Positions 29,275-37,020 of a DNA stretch of 64,000 nt are shown here, piece after piece (the stretch's first letter is position 1; each line of letters opens with the position of its first letter). The notes beneath the pieces were generated by a model. It saw only the letters and a program-made list of their open reading frames with translations, was not told the origin of the DNA and did no database searches. The position numbers and the translations under genes are program-made. This stretch comes from Glo-17 sp964637835 (GTDB lineage: Bacteria > Krumholzibacteriota > Krumholzibacteriia > LZORAL124-64-63): assembly GCA_964637835.1 (NCBI GenBank), contig CAZWYF010000017.1, forward strand, positions 7,541-71,540, given 5' to 3'.

Positions 29275-29927
29275 CCCCGCCCCGCGCCGACATCCGCGCC
29301 CCCCGAAGCCGCTCCCCCCGAAGCCGCGCCCCCCGAAGCCGCGACCCGCGAAGCCGCGCCCCCCGGGGGACCCGCCGCCTGCTCGCCCTCTACGGGGCGT
29401 TCGTCCTGCTGGTCTCGCTCCTGCACGACCCCCGCCTGCTCGCCGTCGCCCTGCTCGTCGTCCTGCTGGTCGCCGGCCGCGACGCCGGCTGGGTCCTGCG
29501 CCGCGCCGCCCTGGCGGTGGCCGTCTTCACCGGCGTGGTCGCCGGCGCCTGGGTGCTGACCAGCCTCTGGCGCGGGGACGACCCCTGGCCCTGGGCCCTG
29601 CGCACGGTCCTGCGTGTCCTCGCCCTGACCAGCGCCACCCTGCTGCTCGGCCGCCGCGTGCGCCTGCTCGACCTCGCCGCCGGCTCGCGCGCCCTGCAGA
29701 CGGTGCTCGTGCTGGTGCTCGCCCAGATGACCACCCTGCGCCGCACCCTGCGCGACGCCCGCCTCGCCCTGCAGAGCCGCTCCCTGGTGCGGCCCGGCCC
29801 GCGGGTGCTCCTGCGCCACGCCGGCGCCTCGGGCGGCAGCCTGCTGCGCAAGGCGCGGCACGACCTCACGCGCACCACCGAGGCCATGGCCTCGCGGGGG
29901 TACTTCCTCGATGCTGATCCGGACTGA
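29271..29927 (+). CDS. nikQ: NikQ/CbiQ transmembrane (EcfT) component
   Basis: A 218-aa energy-coupling transmembrane protein that links the S-component to the ATPase. After an unusual N-terminal ~33 residues made of (PRSRx) repeats, hydrophobic helices follow, and the C-terminal EcfT coupling signature is seen as SRALQTVLVLV...RRTLRDARLALQSRS and TRTTEAMASRGYF (ARG/SRG motif). Start overlaps the nikM stop by four bases and the C-terminus overlaps the nikO start by 17. The protein is shorter at the N-terminus than most CbiQ proteins if the repeat is discounted. Confidence 0.85.
   Translation: MTPPRADIRAPRSRSPRSRAPRSRDPRSRAPRGTRRLLALYGAFVLLVSLLHDPRLLAVALLVVLLVAGRDAGWVLRRAALAVAVFTGVVAGAWVLTSLWRGDDPWPWALRTVLRVLALTSATLLLGRRVRLLDLAAGSRALQTVLVLVLAQMTTLRRTLRDARLALQSRSLVRPGPRVLLRHAGASGGSLLRKARHDLTRTTEAMASRGYFLDADPD
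29300..29364 (+). repeat. 15-bp tandem repeat at the start of nikQ
   Basis: The unit CCGAAGCCGCGCCCC repeats with 15-bp period; the core GAAGCCGC recurs at 29305, 29320, 29335 and 29350. Because 15 is a multiple of three, copy changes keep the frame and only lengthen the basic PRSRx tail. Confidence 0.8.
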
Positions 29928-30687
29928 GGCGGTCACCCATCACCACGATGGCCGCCCCGCCCTGCGCGGGGTCGACCTCGCCGTCGCCAGGGGCGACCGG
30001 GTGGTGCTGCTCGGTAGCAACGGCTCGGGCAAGTCCACCCTGCTCAAGCTCCTCGATGGCCTCTTCCCCCCCGACGAGGGCGCCGTCTTCTACGATGGCC
30101 GCCGCCTCGACCGCGCCGCCCTCGGCGACCGCGACTTCCATCGCCGCTTCCGCCGCGAGGTGGTCCTCCTGTTCCAGGAACCGGAGGCCATGCTCTTCCA
30201 TCCCACGGTGGCCGAGGAGCTGAGCTTCGGCCCGCGGCAGCTCGAGCTGGCCGATCCGGACCAGCGCGCCCGCCTCTGGGCCGAGCGCACCGGCATCGCC
30301 CATCTCTGGGACCGCCCGCCCACCGACCTCAGCCGTGGCGAGAAGCAGCGCGTGGCCCTCGCCGCGCTGCTGGTGCTCGAGCCGCGGGTCCTGCTCCTGG
30401 ATGAGCCGACGGCCGCCCTCGATCCCCGCTCCACGGGCTGGCTGGTGGACTTCCTGCAGGACCGCGCCGTCACCACCGTGACCGCCACGCACAACCTCTC
30501 CCTGGCGCCGGAGCTGGGCCATCGCGCCGTGGTCCTGGGCGAGGACCACACCGTCCTGCACGACGGTCTCCTGGCCGGCCTGCGCGAGGACCTCGACCTG
30601 CTGCGCCGCGCCAACCTCGTGCACCGCCACCGGCACCGCCACGGCCCGCACCAGCACAGCCACGACCACGTCCACGACTGGGACTGA
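29911..30687 (+). CDS. nikO: NikO/CbiO ATP-binding subunit of ECF nickel transporter
   Basis: A 258-aa ABC ATPase. Walker A GSNGSGKST, Q-loop LLFQEPEAMLF, ABC signature LSRGEKQRVALAALL, Walker B VLLLDEPTAALD and the switch His in TATHNLSLAP are all in place, so it should be active. The C-terminal tail is strongly His-rich (HRHRHRHGPHQHSHDHVHD), a likely nickel store or sensor. The middle of the gene (30290-30565) is duplicated at 32805-33080. It precedes nikR by four bases. Confidence 0.94.
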   Translation: MLIRTEAVTHHHDGRPALRGVDLAVARGDRVVLLGSNGSGKSTLLKLLDGLFPPDEGAVFYDGRRLDRAALGDRDFHRRFRREVVLLFQEPEAMLFHPTVAEELSFGPRQLELADPDQRARLWAERTGIAHLWDRPPTDLSRGEKQRVALAALLVLEPRVLLLDEPTAALDPRSTGWLVDFLQDRAVTTVTATHNLSLAPELGHRAVVLGEDHTVLHDGLLAGLREDLDLLRRANLVHRHRHRHGPHQHSHDHVHDWD

Positions 30688-30691
30688 CGCC

Positions 30692-31105
30692 ATGACCGAT
30701 CCCGCCATCCGCTTCACCGTCTCGCTGCCGCGGCCGCTGCTCGACGAGCTGGACGCCCGCATCACCCACCGTGGCTACGCCTCGCGCTCGGAGCTGGTGC
30801 GCGACCTGATCCGCAAGGAGCTGGCCGCCGACCGCTGGCGGGCCGGCACCGAGGAGATGGTGGGCATCCTGTCCATCACCTACGACCACCACCGGCGCGG
30901 CCTGGTCGACCGCCTGCACGCCATCCAGCACCACCGCTACGTCCACGTGCTCTGCACCCAGCACGTGCACGTCGATCACCACACCTGCCTGGAGACCATC
31001 GTCCTGCGCGGCCTGCCGGCCGAGATCGAGCAGCTGGCCCTGGAGATCGGAGGCCAGAAGGGCGTCCAGCAGGCGGAACTGGTGCGCATGGGGGTGGGGG
31101 CGTAG
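30692..31105 (+). CDS. nikR: NikR nickel-responsive repressor
   Basis: A 137-aa NikR. The N-terminal ribbon-helix-helix (RFTVSLPRPLLDELDARI...SRSELVRDLIRKEL, residues 6-42) binds DNA; the C-terminal ACT-like domain carries the square-planar Ni(II) site: His in QHHRYVHV and HVHVDHHTCLE with the conserved Cys. It is the last gene of the nickel uptake operon and should close the loop by binding GTAATAC-N13-GTAACAC at 27869-27895. Immediately downstream begins the accessory island. Confidence 0.96.
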   Translation: MTDPAIRFTVSLPRPLLDELDARITHRGYASRSELVRDLIRKELAADRWRAGTEEMVGILSITYDHHRRGLVDRLHAIQHHRYVHVLCTQHVHVDHHTCLETIVLRGLPAEIEQLALEIGGQKGVQQAELVRMGVGA

Positions 31106-31107
31106 GG

Positions 31108-31264
31108 GCGGCCAGCGGCGCGAAACCGGCACTCGCGAGGGTCCCGACGTCCGCTTCCCCGGTCCCTCGACTCGAACCGGATGATCGCGGAGGTACGACC
31201 TTTCCGATTCGGGCGCGATCCGGCGCATCGGGAGATGGGACCATGCGGTTGGATGGCTATCTCC
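31108..31264 (+). repeat. Island repeat, copy A
   Basis: First of three related non-coding segments (also 33493-33651 and 36340-36494). Shared words in order: GCGCGAAACCGG-like start, TCCCTCGACTCGAACC, CCGATTCGGGCGCGATCCGG and GCGGTTGGAT near the end. Copies A and B differ at one of twenty bases in the CCGATTC core. It starts three bases after the nikR stop and lies upstream of an exported-protein gene. Confidence 0.75.
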
Positions 31265-31728
31265 ATCGCCTGCCCCTGTCCATGACCAGGCGCCGCCAGT
31301 GCTGAACACTTCGTTCAGGAATGCCCCGATCAGTCGTATCCGAAGACGCCTCCACTCTCCTTGAGCGAGACCAGCAGCACCGCCTCGACGCGCTCGTCGA
31401 GCGGGACGCGGAGCTTCGTTCTACAAGAACTTACATCCCCCCAATGCTCCCGGTCCGCCGAACAGGCCTCCGTCGAGGAGACCGGGGTGTTCGGCGCGTC
31501 GTGGCCGCCAACGGCGAGCGGTCGCGGGATGAGGCCGCGAACCTGGGCGCCGTTCTCTATTGAAATTACGGTTTCAACATGCTACCCTGTCGGCGGTGAG
31601 CGGGCGGATCTCACCAGGTATCCCAGGCGACAGCCACATCTGTTGGCCATTCACCCAGGCCGGCGGAGTTCATTCTGGATCGACAGCTGCTGCGTGCTCT
31701 TCACCGGCCGTCAACGGAGGAGTGAATC
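31265..31728. other. Island intergenic region without a convincing gene
   Basis: About 460 bases between copy A and the first exported-protein gene. It holds a small hairpin (CTGAAC-N5-GTTCAG, 31302-31318), an 80-codon plus-strand frame at 31321-31563 with no clear ribosome site or homologue, and the promoter candidate at 31560-31588. I see no convincing gene. Confidence 0.5.
31560..31588 (+). promoter_or_regulatory. Candidate promoter with inverted repeat
   Basis: TTGAAA (31560-31565) and TACCCT (31583-31588) are 17 bases apart. The -35 element is the left arm of TTGAAA-N6-TTTCAA (31560-31577). The same architecture, TTGACA-N6-TGTCAA, covers the -35 region of the next exported-protein gene, which suggests one shared regulator. 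Confidence 0.4.
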
Positions 31729-32799
31729 ATGCGTTCTGTGATCTTGATGATCTTCGTCGGACTGCTGACGGGGTTCGCCGTCGCCGGTCCGCCACCGTGG
31801 GCGGAGAAATCCTTGCCGGCCGCTACTGCGCCCACCGCCGTCGACCGCGACCTCGTCGGCGACACCGTCGCCGACGCCCTGCCCATCGAGTCGCTGCCAT
31901 TCGCCGACACCGGCTCGACCTGCGGCTACGCCGACGACTACGACGCACGTTGCTGGCAACCGTCGACCGCGCCGGATCTGGTCTACAGCTTCACGCCGGC
32001 CACGGACACGTTCCTGGACATCGATCTCTGTGGTTCCGCGTACGATACCAAGGTGATCGTTCTCGATGCCGATCTGGGTGAGTACGGCTGCAGTGACGAC
32101 TACTACTACTACGCGGACGACCCCTGCGGGGAGGACAATGCGTTCCTGGACGCCCTGCCTGTCAATGGCGGCGAGATCTACTACATCATCATCGATGGCT
32201 GGGGAGGCCAGTGCGGGGAGTACGAGCTGTCCATCACCGAGACGCTCCCCATCGAGGTCGTATGCCCGGTTGGCGCGTCGCTCGAGGGAGAGCCGCCACT
32301 GGTGGACGGGTACTTCGACCTGTACAACGGCGAGTGCGACAGCGACCCCGAGGATCCGCTGGCCCATGTGCTGCCGGTGGTGGCGAACGCCAACGGCGAG
32401 GCCGTCGTCTGTGGAACATCTGGCTACTGGCGCGACCATGCGTGGTTTCCCATCCACTGGGACACGGATTTCTACGCGGCGTGGGGAGCCGTGGGTATGG
32501 ACATGGAGGTCGAGATCGAGGTGGAGCACGCGGTCTACCTGGTCGAGCGCATCATCCCGGACGGTGACTGTGCTGCCGCCTCGTTCGCCGGAGCGGTCTG
32601 GGTCCCAGCCGAGTCGTCGGGATCGCTACTCTGCTCGGGGCTGGGGCCGGACCAACCGCGCTACTTCGTCGTCTGGCCGCTCAACCAGACCTACCCCTAC
32701 CACGAATACGACTACGTGCTCCGCTTCACGGGCCTGTTGCCGGAGCCCGTGGCCGTGGAAGCCGCGACGCTGAGTGACATCAAGGGTCTGTTCCGCTGA
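31729..32799 (+). CDS. Exported protein with pre-peptidase-like domain and KGLFR tail
   Basis: A 356-aa exported protein with a signal peptide (MRSVILMIFVGLLTGFAVA). Residues about 40-175 resemble a pre-peptidase C-terminal beta-sandwich: DLVYSFTPATDTFLDIDLCGSAYDT, VIVLDADLG, YYIIIDGWGGQCGEYELSI. The second half (about 180-340) is another Cys-containing beta-rich region. The last residues, PVAVEAATLSDIKGLFR, match the tails of two other exported proteins in this window (37021-37524 and 63149-63889). Very acidic overall. AACGGAGG precedes the ATG. Lower GC than the core genes. No catalytic motif is evident; a surface or extracellular role is inferred. Confidence 0.8.
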   Translation: MRSVILMIFVGLLTGFAVAGPPPWAEKSLPAATAPTAVDRDLVGDTVADALPIESLPFADTGSTCGYADDYDARCWQPSTAPDLVYSFTPATDTFLDIDLCGSAYDTKVIVLDADLGEYGCSDDYYYYADDPCGEDNAFLDALPVNGGEIYYIIIDGWGGQCGEYELSITETLPIEVVCPVGASLEGEPPLVDGYFDLYNGECDSDPEDPLAHVLPVVANANGEAVVCGTSGYWRDHAWFPIHWDTDFYAAWGAVGMDMEVEIEVEHAVYLVERIIPDGDCAAASFAGAVWVPAESSGSLLCSGLGPDQPRYFVVWPLNQTYPYHEYDYVLRFTGLLPEPVAVEAATLSDIKGLFR

Positions 32800-32804
32800 G
32801 AAGC

Positions 32805-33080
32805 CCGGCATCGCCCATCTCTGGGACCGCCCGCCCACCGACCTCAGCCGTGGCGAGAAGCAGCGCGTGGCCCTCGCCGCGCTGCTGGTGCTCGAGCCGC
32901 GGGTCCTGCTCCTGGATGAGCCGACGGCCGCCCTCGATCCCCGCTCCACGGGCTGGCTGGTGGACTTCCTGCAGGACCGCGCCGTCACCACCGTGACCGC
33001 CACGCACAACCTCTCCCTGGCGCCGGAGCTGGGCCATCGCGCCGTGGTCCTGGGCGAGGACCACACCGTCCGGCACGACG
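32805..33080 (+). pseudogene. Partial duplicate of nikO
   Basis: A 276-bp copy of nikO 30290-30565 with a single mismatch (T at 30557, G at 33072). It covers the ABC signature, Walker B and switch-His region but lacks Walker A, so the piece cannot make a working ATPase. It begins six bases after the stop of the exported-protein gene and ends abruptly inside unrelated sequence. The near-identity means a very recent duplication or a misassembly. Confidence 0.9.
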
Positions 33081-33350
33081 CAGACGACATACTCGACGTG
33101 CCTGGTTGTCGGCTCGAACCCGGGGCTGTCGCGATCGAGTGCCTCTGGATCAGAGCCGAGCAGGCTTGCGGCATAGAAGACCTGCTCCAGAGCCGTGGCC
33201 GGGATGTATTCGCCGCCACAGTCGTTGTTCGGCATGCCCAGGTTCGGCTCGTTGGTCTGGAGACGGATCTTCTTCCCGTTCAGTACGAAGCTGCGTTCCC
33301 TCCTGGGCACGTCGTTGTCGATGGTTCTCCCCGAGGCCTCGAAGATCTCG
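33081..33350 (-). pseudogene. Truncated unidentified reading frame, antisense
   Basis: On the minus strand a frame of about 90 codons reads like real protein (RSFVLNGKKIRLQTNEPN, GGEYIPATALEQVFYAASLL, SDPEALDRDSPGFEP) and is cut off exactly where the nikO copy begins. There is no clear start; an upstream ATG at 33411 opens a different frame that stops after 18 codons. I do not recognise the family. It is probably a gene remnant truncated by the rearrangement that brought in the nikO copy. Confidence 0.4.
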
Positions 33351-33492
33351 CGGGGCTCATGAGCCGACCGGCGGTGCAGGCCGGTGAACCACGTTCTTCG
33401 TCGTCTCCATGTCAGCGGTGACCATCGCTTTCGCGGTGAACTCCGGTCTCTTCGTGGCCGATGATCCCGATCCGAGCGTGGCGGTCAAATTC

Positions 33493-33651
33493 GCGCCCAG
33501 CGTCGCGAAGCCGGGACTCCCGAGGGCGGTCGCGTCCGTTTCCCTGGCCCTCGATTCGAGACGGACTGGTCGCGGTGGTTCAATCTCCCCGATTCAGGCG
33601 CGATCCGGGGTGTCAGGAAGCAGGACCCTGCGGTTGAATTTCGTATCTCTC
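33493..33651 (+). repeat. Island repeat, copy B
   Basis: Second copy of the ~155-bp element, 243 bases before the exported-protein gene at 33894. Conserved words: GCGAAGCCGGGACTCCCGAGG, CCCTCGATTCGAGACGGA, CCGATTCAGGCGCGATCCGG, CCTGCGGTTGAA. Copy B contains a small hairpin CGGGA-C-TCCCG that is not kept in A or C. Confidence 0.75.
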
Positions 33652-33757
33652 AGCGGTCCGGCCACGAGGTCCTCGCCGACGAGTCGTGGAGCGACGACAA
33701 CCACCGCGGCCACCGGAGCCGCGCCCAGATGAGCCGTTGGGTCCCATGTGCGGCATA

Positions 33758-33787
33758 TTGACAACTTGATGTCAAAAAATGTAGGAT
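33758..33787 (+). promoter_or_regulatory. Promoter with inverted repeat before the two-lobe exported gene
   Basis: TTGACA (33758-33763) and TAGGAT (33782-33787) with an 18-base spacer. The -35 element forms one arm of the perfect inverted repeat TTGACA-N6-TGTCAA (33758-33775), the same design as at 31560-31577. An A/T-rich run follows, unusual in this GC-rich window. Confidence 0.55.
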
Positions 33788-33893
33788 CCGCCAAGAGGGG
33801 ATTCGGAGACTGAACGAGCACATACGACTCCTCGGCTGGTCTTCTCGATTTCCGAACCCGATACCCAATTTTACCTGAGCGATTGGGGTCATC

Positions 33894-36025
33894 ATGCGAA
33901 TTTCCAGCCCCGTTCCGTCCATCCCGCCGATCCTTGTGATCCTGGCGACCTGTTTCCTGCTCGTTCCCGGAAACAACGCCCTGGCCAATCCTCACGACAC
34001 GGCGCGTGAGGTGTTCGACTCCGCGGAGGTCCATGTCCAGGTCGTCGATGGCGCCAGCGCCGTCGAGGGAGCGACGGTCAAGATCGACCTGAACGGAGAT
34101 GGCCTCTGGGACGAGGTCGAGGAACCCATGCAGGTCACGGATTCCGGAGGTCTGGCGGTCTTCTCGGGCATCGTGTCCATCGAGCGGCCGGACGACCCCA
34201 GCGAGGTAGTCGCTGACGGTGGTTGGTCTCCATCGCGACTGCAGACCGGCAACCTCCGCGGCACGATCGGCGCGGCGGAGTTCCAGCTGGACTTCGTGAC
34301 GCCAGCCGGCGCCGGAACCGCCTCGCTGGCGGTCTTCGACGTGAGGGGCCGCCGCATCGCCCACGTCCGTGGCAGCGGCGACCTGGACCTCGCGATCCCC
34401 CGCTCGGCGCCGGCCGGCGTCTACTTCGTGCGCCTGAGCGCCGGCAACGCTGCGCCGGTCACGCACCGCTTCACGAGCGTCAACGTCAGGACCCGCGCGC
34501 TGACCGCGCATCGAGTGACACCGGCCGAGGCGGTGGCCGCGGGCTGGCTCGTCGCGCCTCCATCGGCCGGGTCGGCCAAGACCGAGGATGTGCACCGCAT
34601 CAATCTCATGGTCGAGCATCCGGACTTCGAGTCCATCGTCCAGCCGGAGATCCTCGTCGCCGGTCTCAACGAGTTTACCGTCGACCTCGCCGGAGCAGCG
34701 GACGCCGCCGTGGTCATCCTCGAGGTCGGCAACCCGACCGAGCGCGAGGCTGCGGCGTTCGCCATGCTCACGGACCTGGATCGCACGCCGGTCTACGTCG
34801 CTGCAGCCGACGTCGAGGTCGACACGCTGACGGCCCTCGGCCTCGTGGTGGCGACCGAGGACGGTGCGTTGACGGCCGTGGACATCGACGATGCCATCGC
34901 TGCCGGCTGCCGGGTCCTGCTGTTCCACGACGCGGGTGCCGTCCTTGGTGGCAGCTGGAGCACCGGCAGCCTCACGGGCTACCGCGACCTGATCGTCGAG
35001 AGCGACGCGATCTTCCTGGACGGCTACGGGTCGAACCTCGCGGCCAGGATCCAGGACTCCGGCTACGGCTATCGCATCTCCGGCAGCTACCCCGCGGGCT
35101 GGACGGTGATCGGCTGCAACTCCGTCAACGACAGCTACAAGACCGTCCTCTACCGCGAGCACGCCAGCGGCGGCAAGGGCCTGATCTACTGCTACCAGCC
35201 GGGGGGGTACTCGGGAGTCGGCGAGAACGTCGCGGACCTGATCCACCGCTGGCTCGCCGGTACGGCCGCTTTCCCGGGCGTGACCGTCCCGGCGGGCCAC
35301 GCGGCGTTCGTGATCACCGGGTATGACGACACCACGCCCGAGCTGACCCCGCAGGAGACCGCGCACTACAGCCAGCTCTTGATGCAGGGCCTGGACGTGA
35401 CGTTCGTCCGGTTCAGCCGCCTCGCCGATTCGGACCTCTCGGCGGCNNNNNNNNNNNNNNNNNNNNNNNNNNNNNNNNNNNNNNNNNNNNNNNNNNNNNN
35501 NNNNNNNNNNNNNNNNNNNNNNNNNNNNNNNNNNNNNNNNNNNNNNTGGACGTGACGTTCGTCCGGTTCAGCCGCCTCGCCGATTCGGACCTCTCGGCGG
35601 CCACCATCGTCACCGCGACCGATTACCCGAGCCTCGACCGCCACACGATCACCGCGGCGCTCGCCGACGGTCCAGCCGTCATGCTGGTGCACACGGCCGC
35701 CGCATGCCTGGGTGGCGACTGGGGCTACAGCAGCATCTCCGGGTATCGGGACCTCCTGGTGGAGTCGGCCACGGACTTCCTCTCCGGTCACGCCCCCGAC
35801 CAGACTCTGACCGTTCAGGACTCGGGCACGGCATACCGGATCGCCAGTTCGTACCCGACGGGCTGGTCGATCCTCGGGTGCAACACAGTCAACAGCAGCT
35901 ACCGCACCGCCTTCTCGCATACATCGGGAGGCAGCCGCGGCGCGATCTTCACCTACGACCCGTCCACTTACTCCGATGACGGCGACGATGTCGCCGCAGC
36001 CATCGTGACCTGGCTCAGGGAGTGA
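33894..36025 (+). CDS. Exported protein with duplicated lobe, interrupted by an assembly gap
   Basis: An exported protein with a signal peptide (PILVILATCFLLVPGNNALA). The reading frame runs into 100 Ns at 35447-35546. The 55 bases before the gap (35392-35446) and after it (35547-35601) are identical; collapsing them restores one open frame of 658 codons. Order: an Ig/carboxypeptidase-regulatory-like N-terminus (VHVQVVDGASAVEGATVKID), an internal FlgD-like module (LAVFDVRGRRIAHV, GVYFVRLSAG), a linker, then two related lobes of about 150 residues (GYRDLIVESDAIFLDG / GYRDLLVESATDFLSG; GWTVIGCNSVNDSYKT / GWSILGCNTVNSSYRT). Lobes look like a Rossmann/ThuA-type fold, not identified with certainty. 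Confidence 0.75.
35392..35601. other. Scaffold gap of 100 N flanked by 55-bp identical ends
   Basis: The run of N occupies 35447-35546, exactly 100 bases, the default filler. The flanking 55 bases on both sides are identical. A 55-base overlap is what a de Bruijn assembler with k near 55 leaves at contig ends, so the true gap is probably zero and the flanks should be merged. Confidence 0.85.
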
Positions 36026-36183
36026 TCCGCACGGCATCCGGCCTGGTCCGGCGGCGCGAGCGGCGACGCCCGCGCCGCCGGATCGCGCCAGAAGGCAGGA
36101 CGAACGCGCGTGGTGGCACATGGAGGGCCAGGACGATGCACGGGGTCCGCCAGGTGAATCGGGTAGTTGGGGGGAGTAAGCCG

Positions 36184-36209
36184 ACATTTCCCCGGGGAGA
36201 TGTTCTTTT
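36184..36209 (+). terminator. Candidate intrinsic terminator after the two-lobe gene
   Basis: ACATTTCCCC followed at once by GGGGAGATGT forms a ten-base stem with one mismatch (inner bases must open to make a loop) and is followed by TTCTTTT. It lies about 160 bases after the stop codon at 36025. Confidence 0.45.
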
Positions 36210-36339
36210 GTGAGAGTTCCACAGGATACCTGGGATGGACGCCACCGGACAACACCGAGCGATCGGTCCTCGAGTGCCGCCGAACCCCAAACCGGGAGCG
36301 AAGGAGACGGGCCGGTCTGCTCGCTCTGGGGGCCGAGTC

Positions 36340-36494
36340 GCGCTCGGCAGCGCAAAGCCGGGATTCGCGAGGCCGCTGGTGGCCGCTTCGCCGGGCTCCG
36401 ATCTCGAACGAGACGATGGCGTGCCACGATCTTCCCGAATCAAGCGCGACCCAGGGCCTCGGGAGGCCGGACCACGCGGCTGAAGCTCTCATTC
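36340..36494 (+). repeat. Island repeat, copy C
   Basis: Third and most diverged copy. Conserved words: GCAAAGCCGGGATTCGCGAGG-like start (compare A and B), TCTCGAACGAGACGATGG, CCCGAATCAAGCGCGACCC and ACGCGGCTGAAG. It lies upstream of the exported-protein gene at 37021. Confidence 0.65.
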
Positions 36495-36582
36495 CCGGTG
36501 AGACCATGATGATGAATGGTCACCGCAAATCGCCGCTCGCCGCACCACCCATCATGATGGCGAGGAATTTGACCCGAGGTAC

Positions 36583-36613
36583 CGCTGAGGTACACCAGCG
36601 GTGTACCTCAGCG
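36583..36613. repeat. Perfect 14-bp inverted repeat
   Basis: CGCTGAGGTACACC and its exact complement GGTGTACCTCAGCG, three bases apart. There is no T-run, so it is more likely an operator, recombination site or RNA hairpin than a terminator. It stands in the gene-free stretch 36026-37020. Confidence 0.7.
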
Positions 36614-36685
36614 AAACATTGCCGCAAAAGTCATCCCGTTTCCGTGATATTGCCAATCCACCGCGCTGCGGCCGACACGCCTTTA

Positions 36686-36833
36686 CCCGCTGCACTCCAG
36701 CCCGCTGCACTCCAGCCCGCTGCACTCCAGCGCGCCACATTCCAGCGCGCCACATTCCAGCGCGCCACATTCCAGCCCGCCACACTCCAGCCCGCCGCAC
36801 TCTCGCCCGCCACGCTCCGCCCGCCGCACCGCT
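36686..36833. repeat. About ten 15-bp tandem units
   Basis: Units of the form CCCGCTGCACTCCAG (three), CGCGCCACATTCCAG (three), then CCCGCCACACTCCAG and more degraded copies. In one frame the array reads as AALQP/ATFQR, a pentapeptide-repeat-like pattern, but no start, stop or conserved flanks support a gene. No gene is evident in 36026-37020 apart from this array, copy C and the inverted repeat. Confidence 0.8.
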
Positions 36834-37020
36834 GACGGCTGCGCCACGTCATCCTCGCCCACGGATTCGCGCCTGCCTACTGCCCGGCCTGCAGCCATGA
36901 CATCCTGATCCCGATCCCACCGCAGACGCAGCCCCAGAAACGGCCGGGCTGGCCACGGCCGAGCTCGATCCGGTATATTGATCCGCAGTGTTCGATATTG
37001 GTCTCAGGAGGGAGAATATC

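Noticed and set aside
31321..31563. 80-codon plus-strand ORF after nikR
   Set aside because: No ribosome site at a useful distance, no recognisable motif and a composition typical of chance frames; mentioned only as a possibility.
33105..33125. tRNA T-loop-like sequence (ggctcgaacccgg)
   Set aside because: No acceptor, D or anticodon stems could be paired around it; it is part of the antisense reading frame.
31108..36494. Integron gene-cassette array with attC sites
   Set aside because: Copies A and B end with GTTRRRY-like words (GTTGGAT, GTTGAAT), as attC sites do, and each precedes a single gene. But no RYYYAAC partner is present, copy C breaks the word, the orientation places repeats upstream of the genes and no integrase is in the window.
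36686..36835. Pentapeptide-repeat protein gene
   Set aside because: The repeat reads A-A-L-Q-P in one frame only, without a start, ribosome site or conserved flanks; treated as a tandem array.
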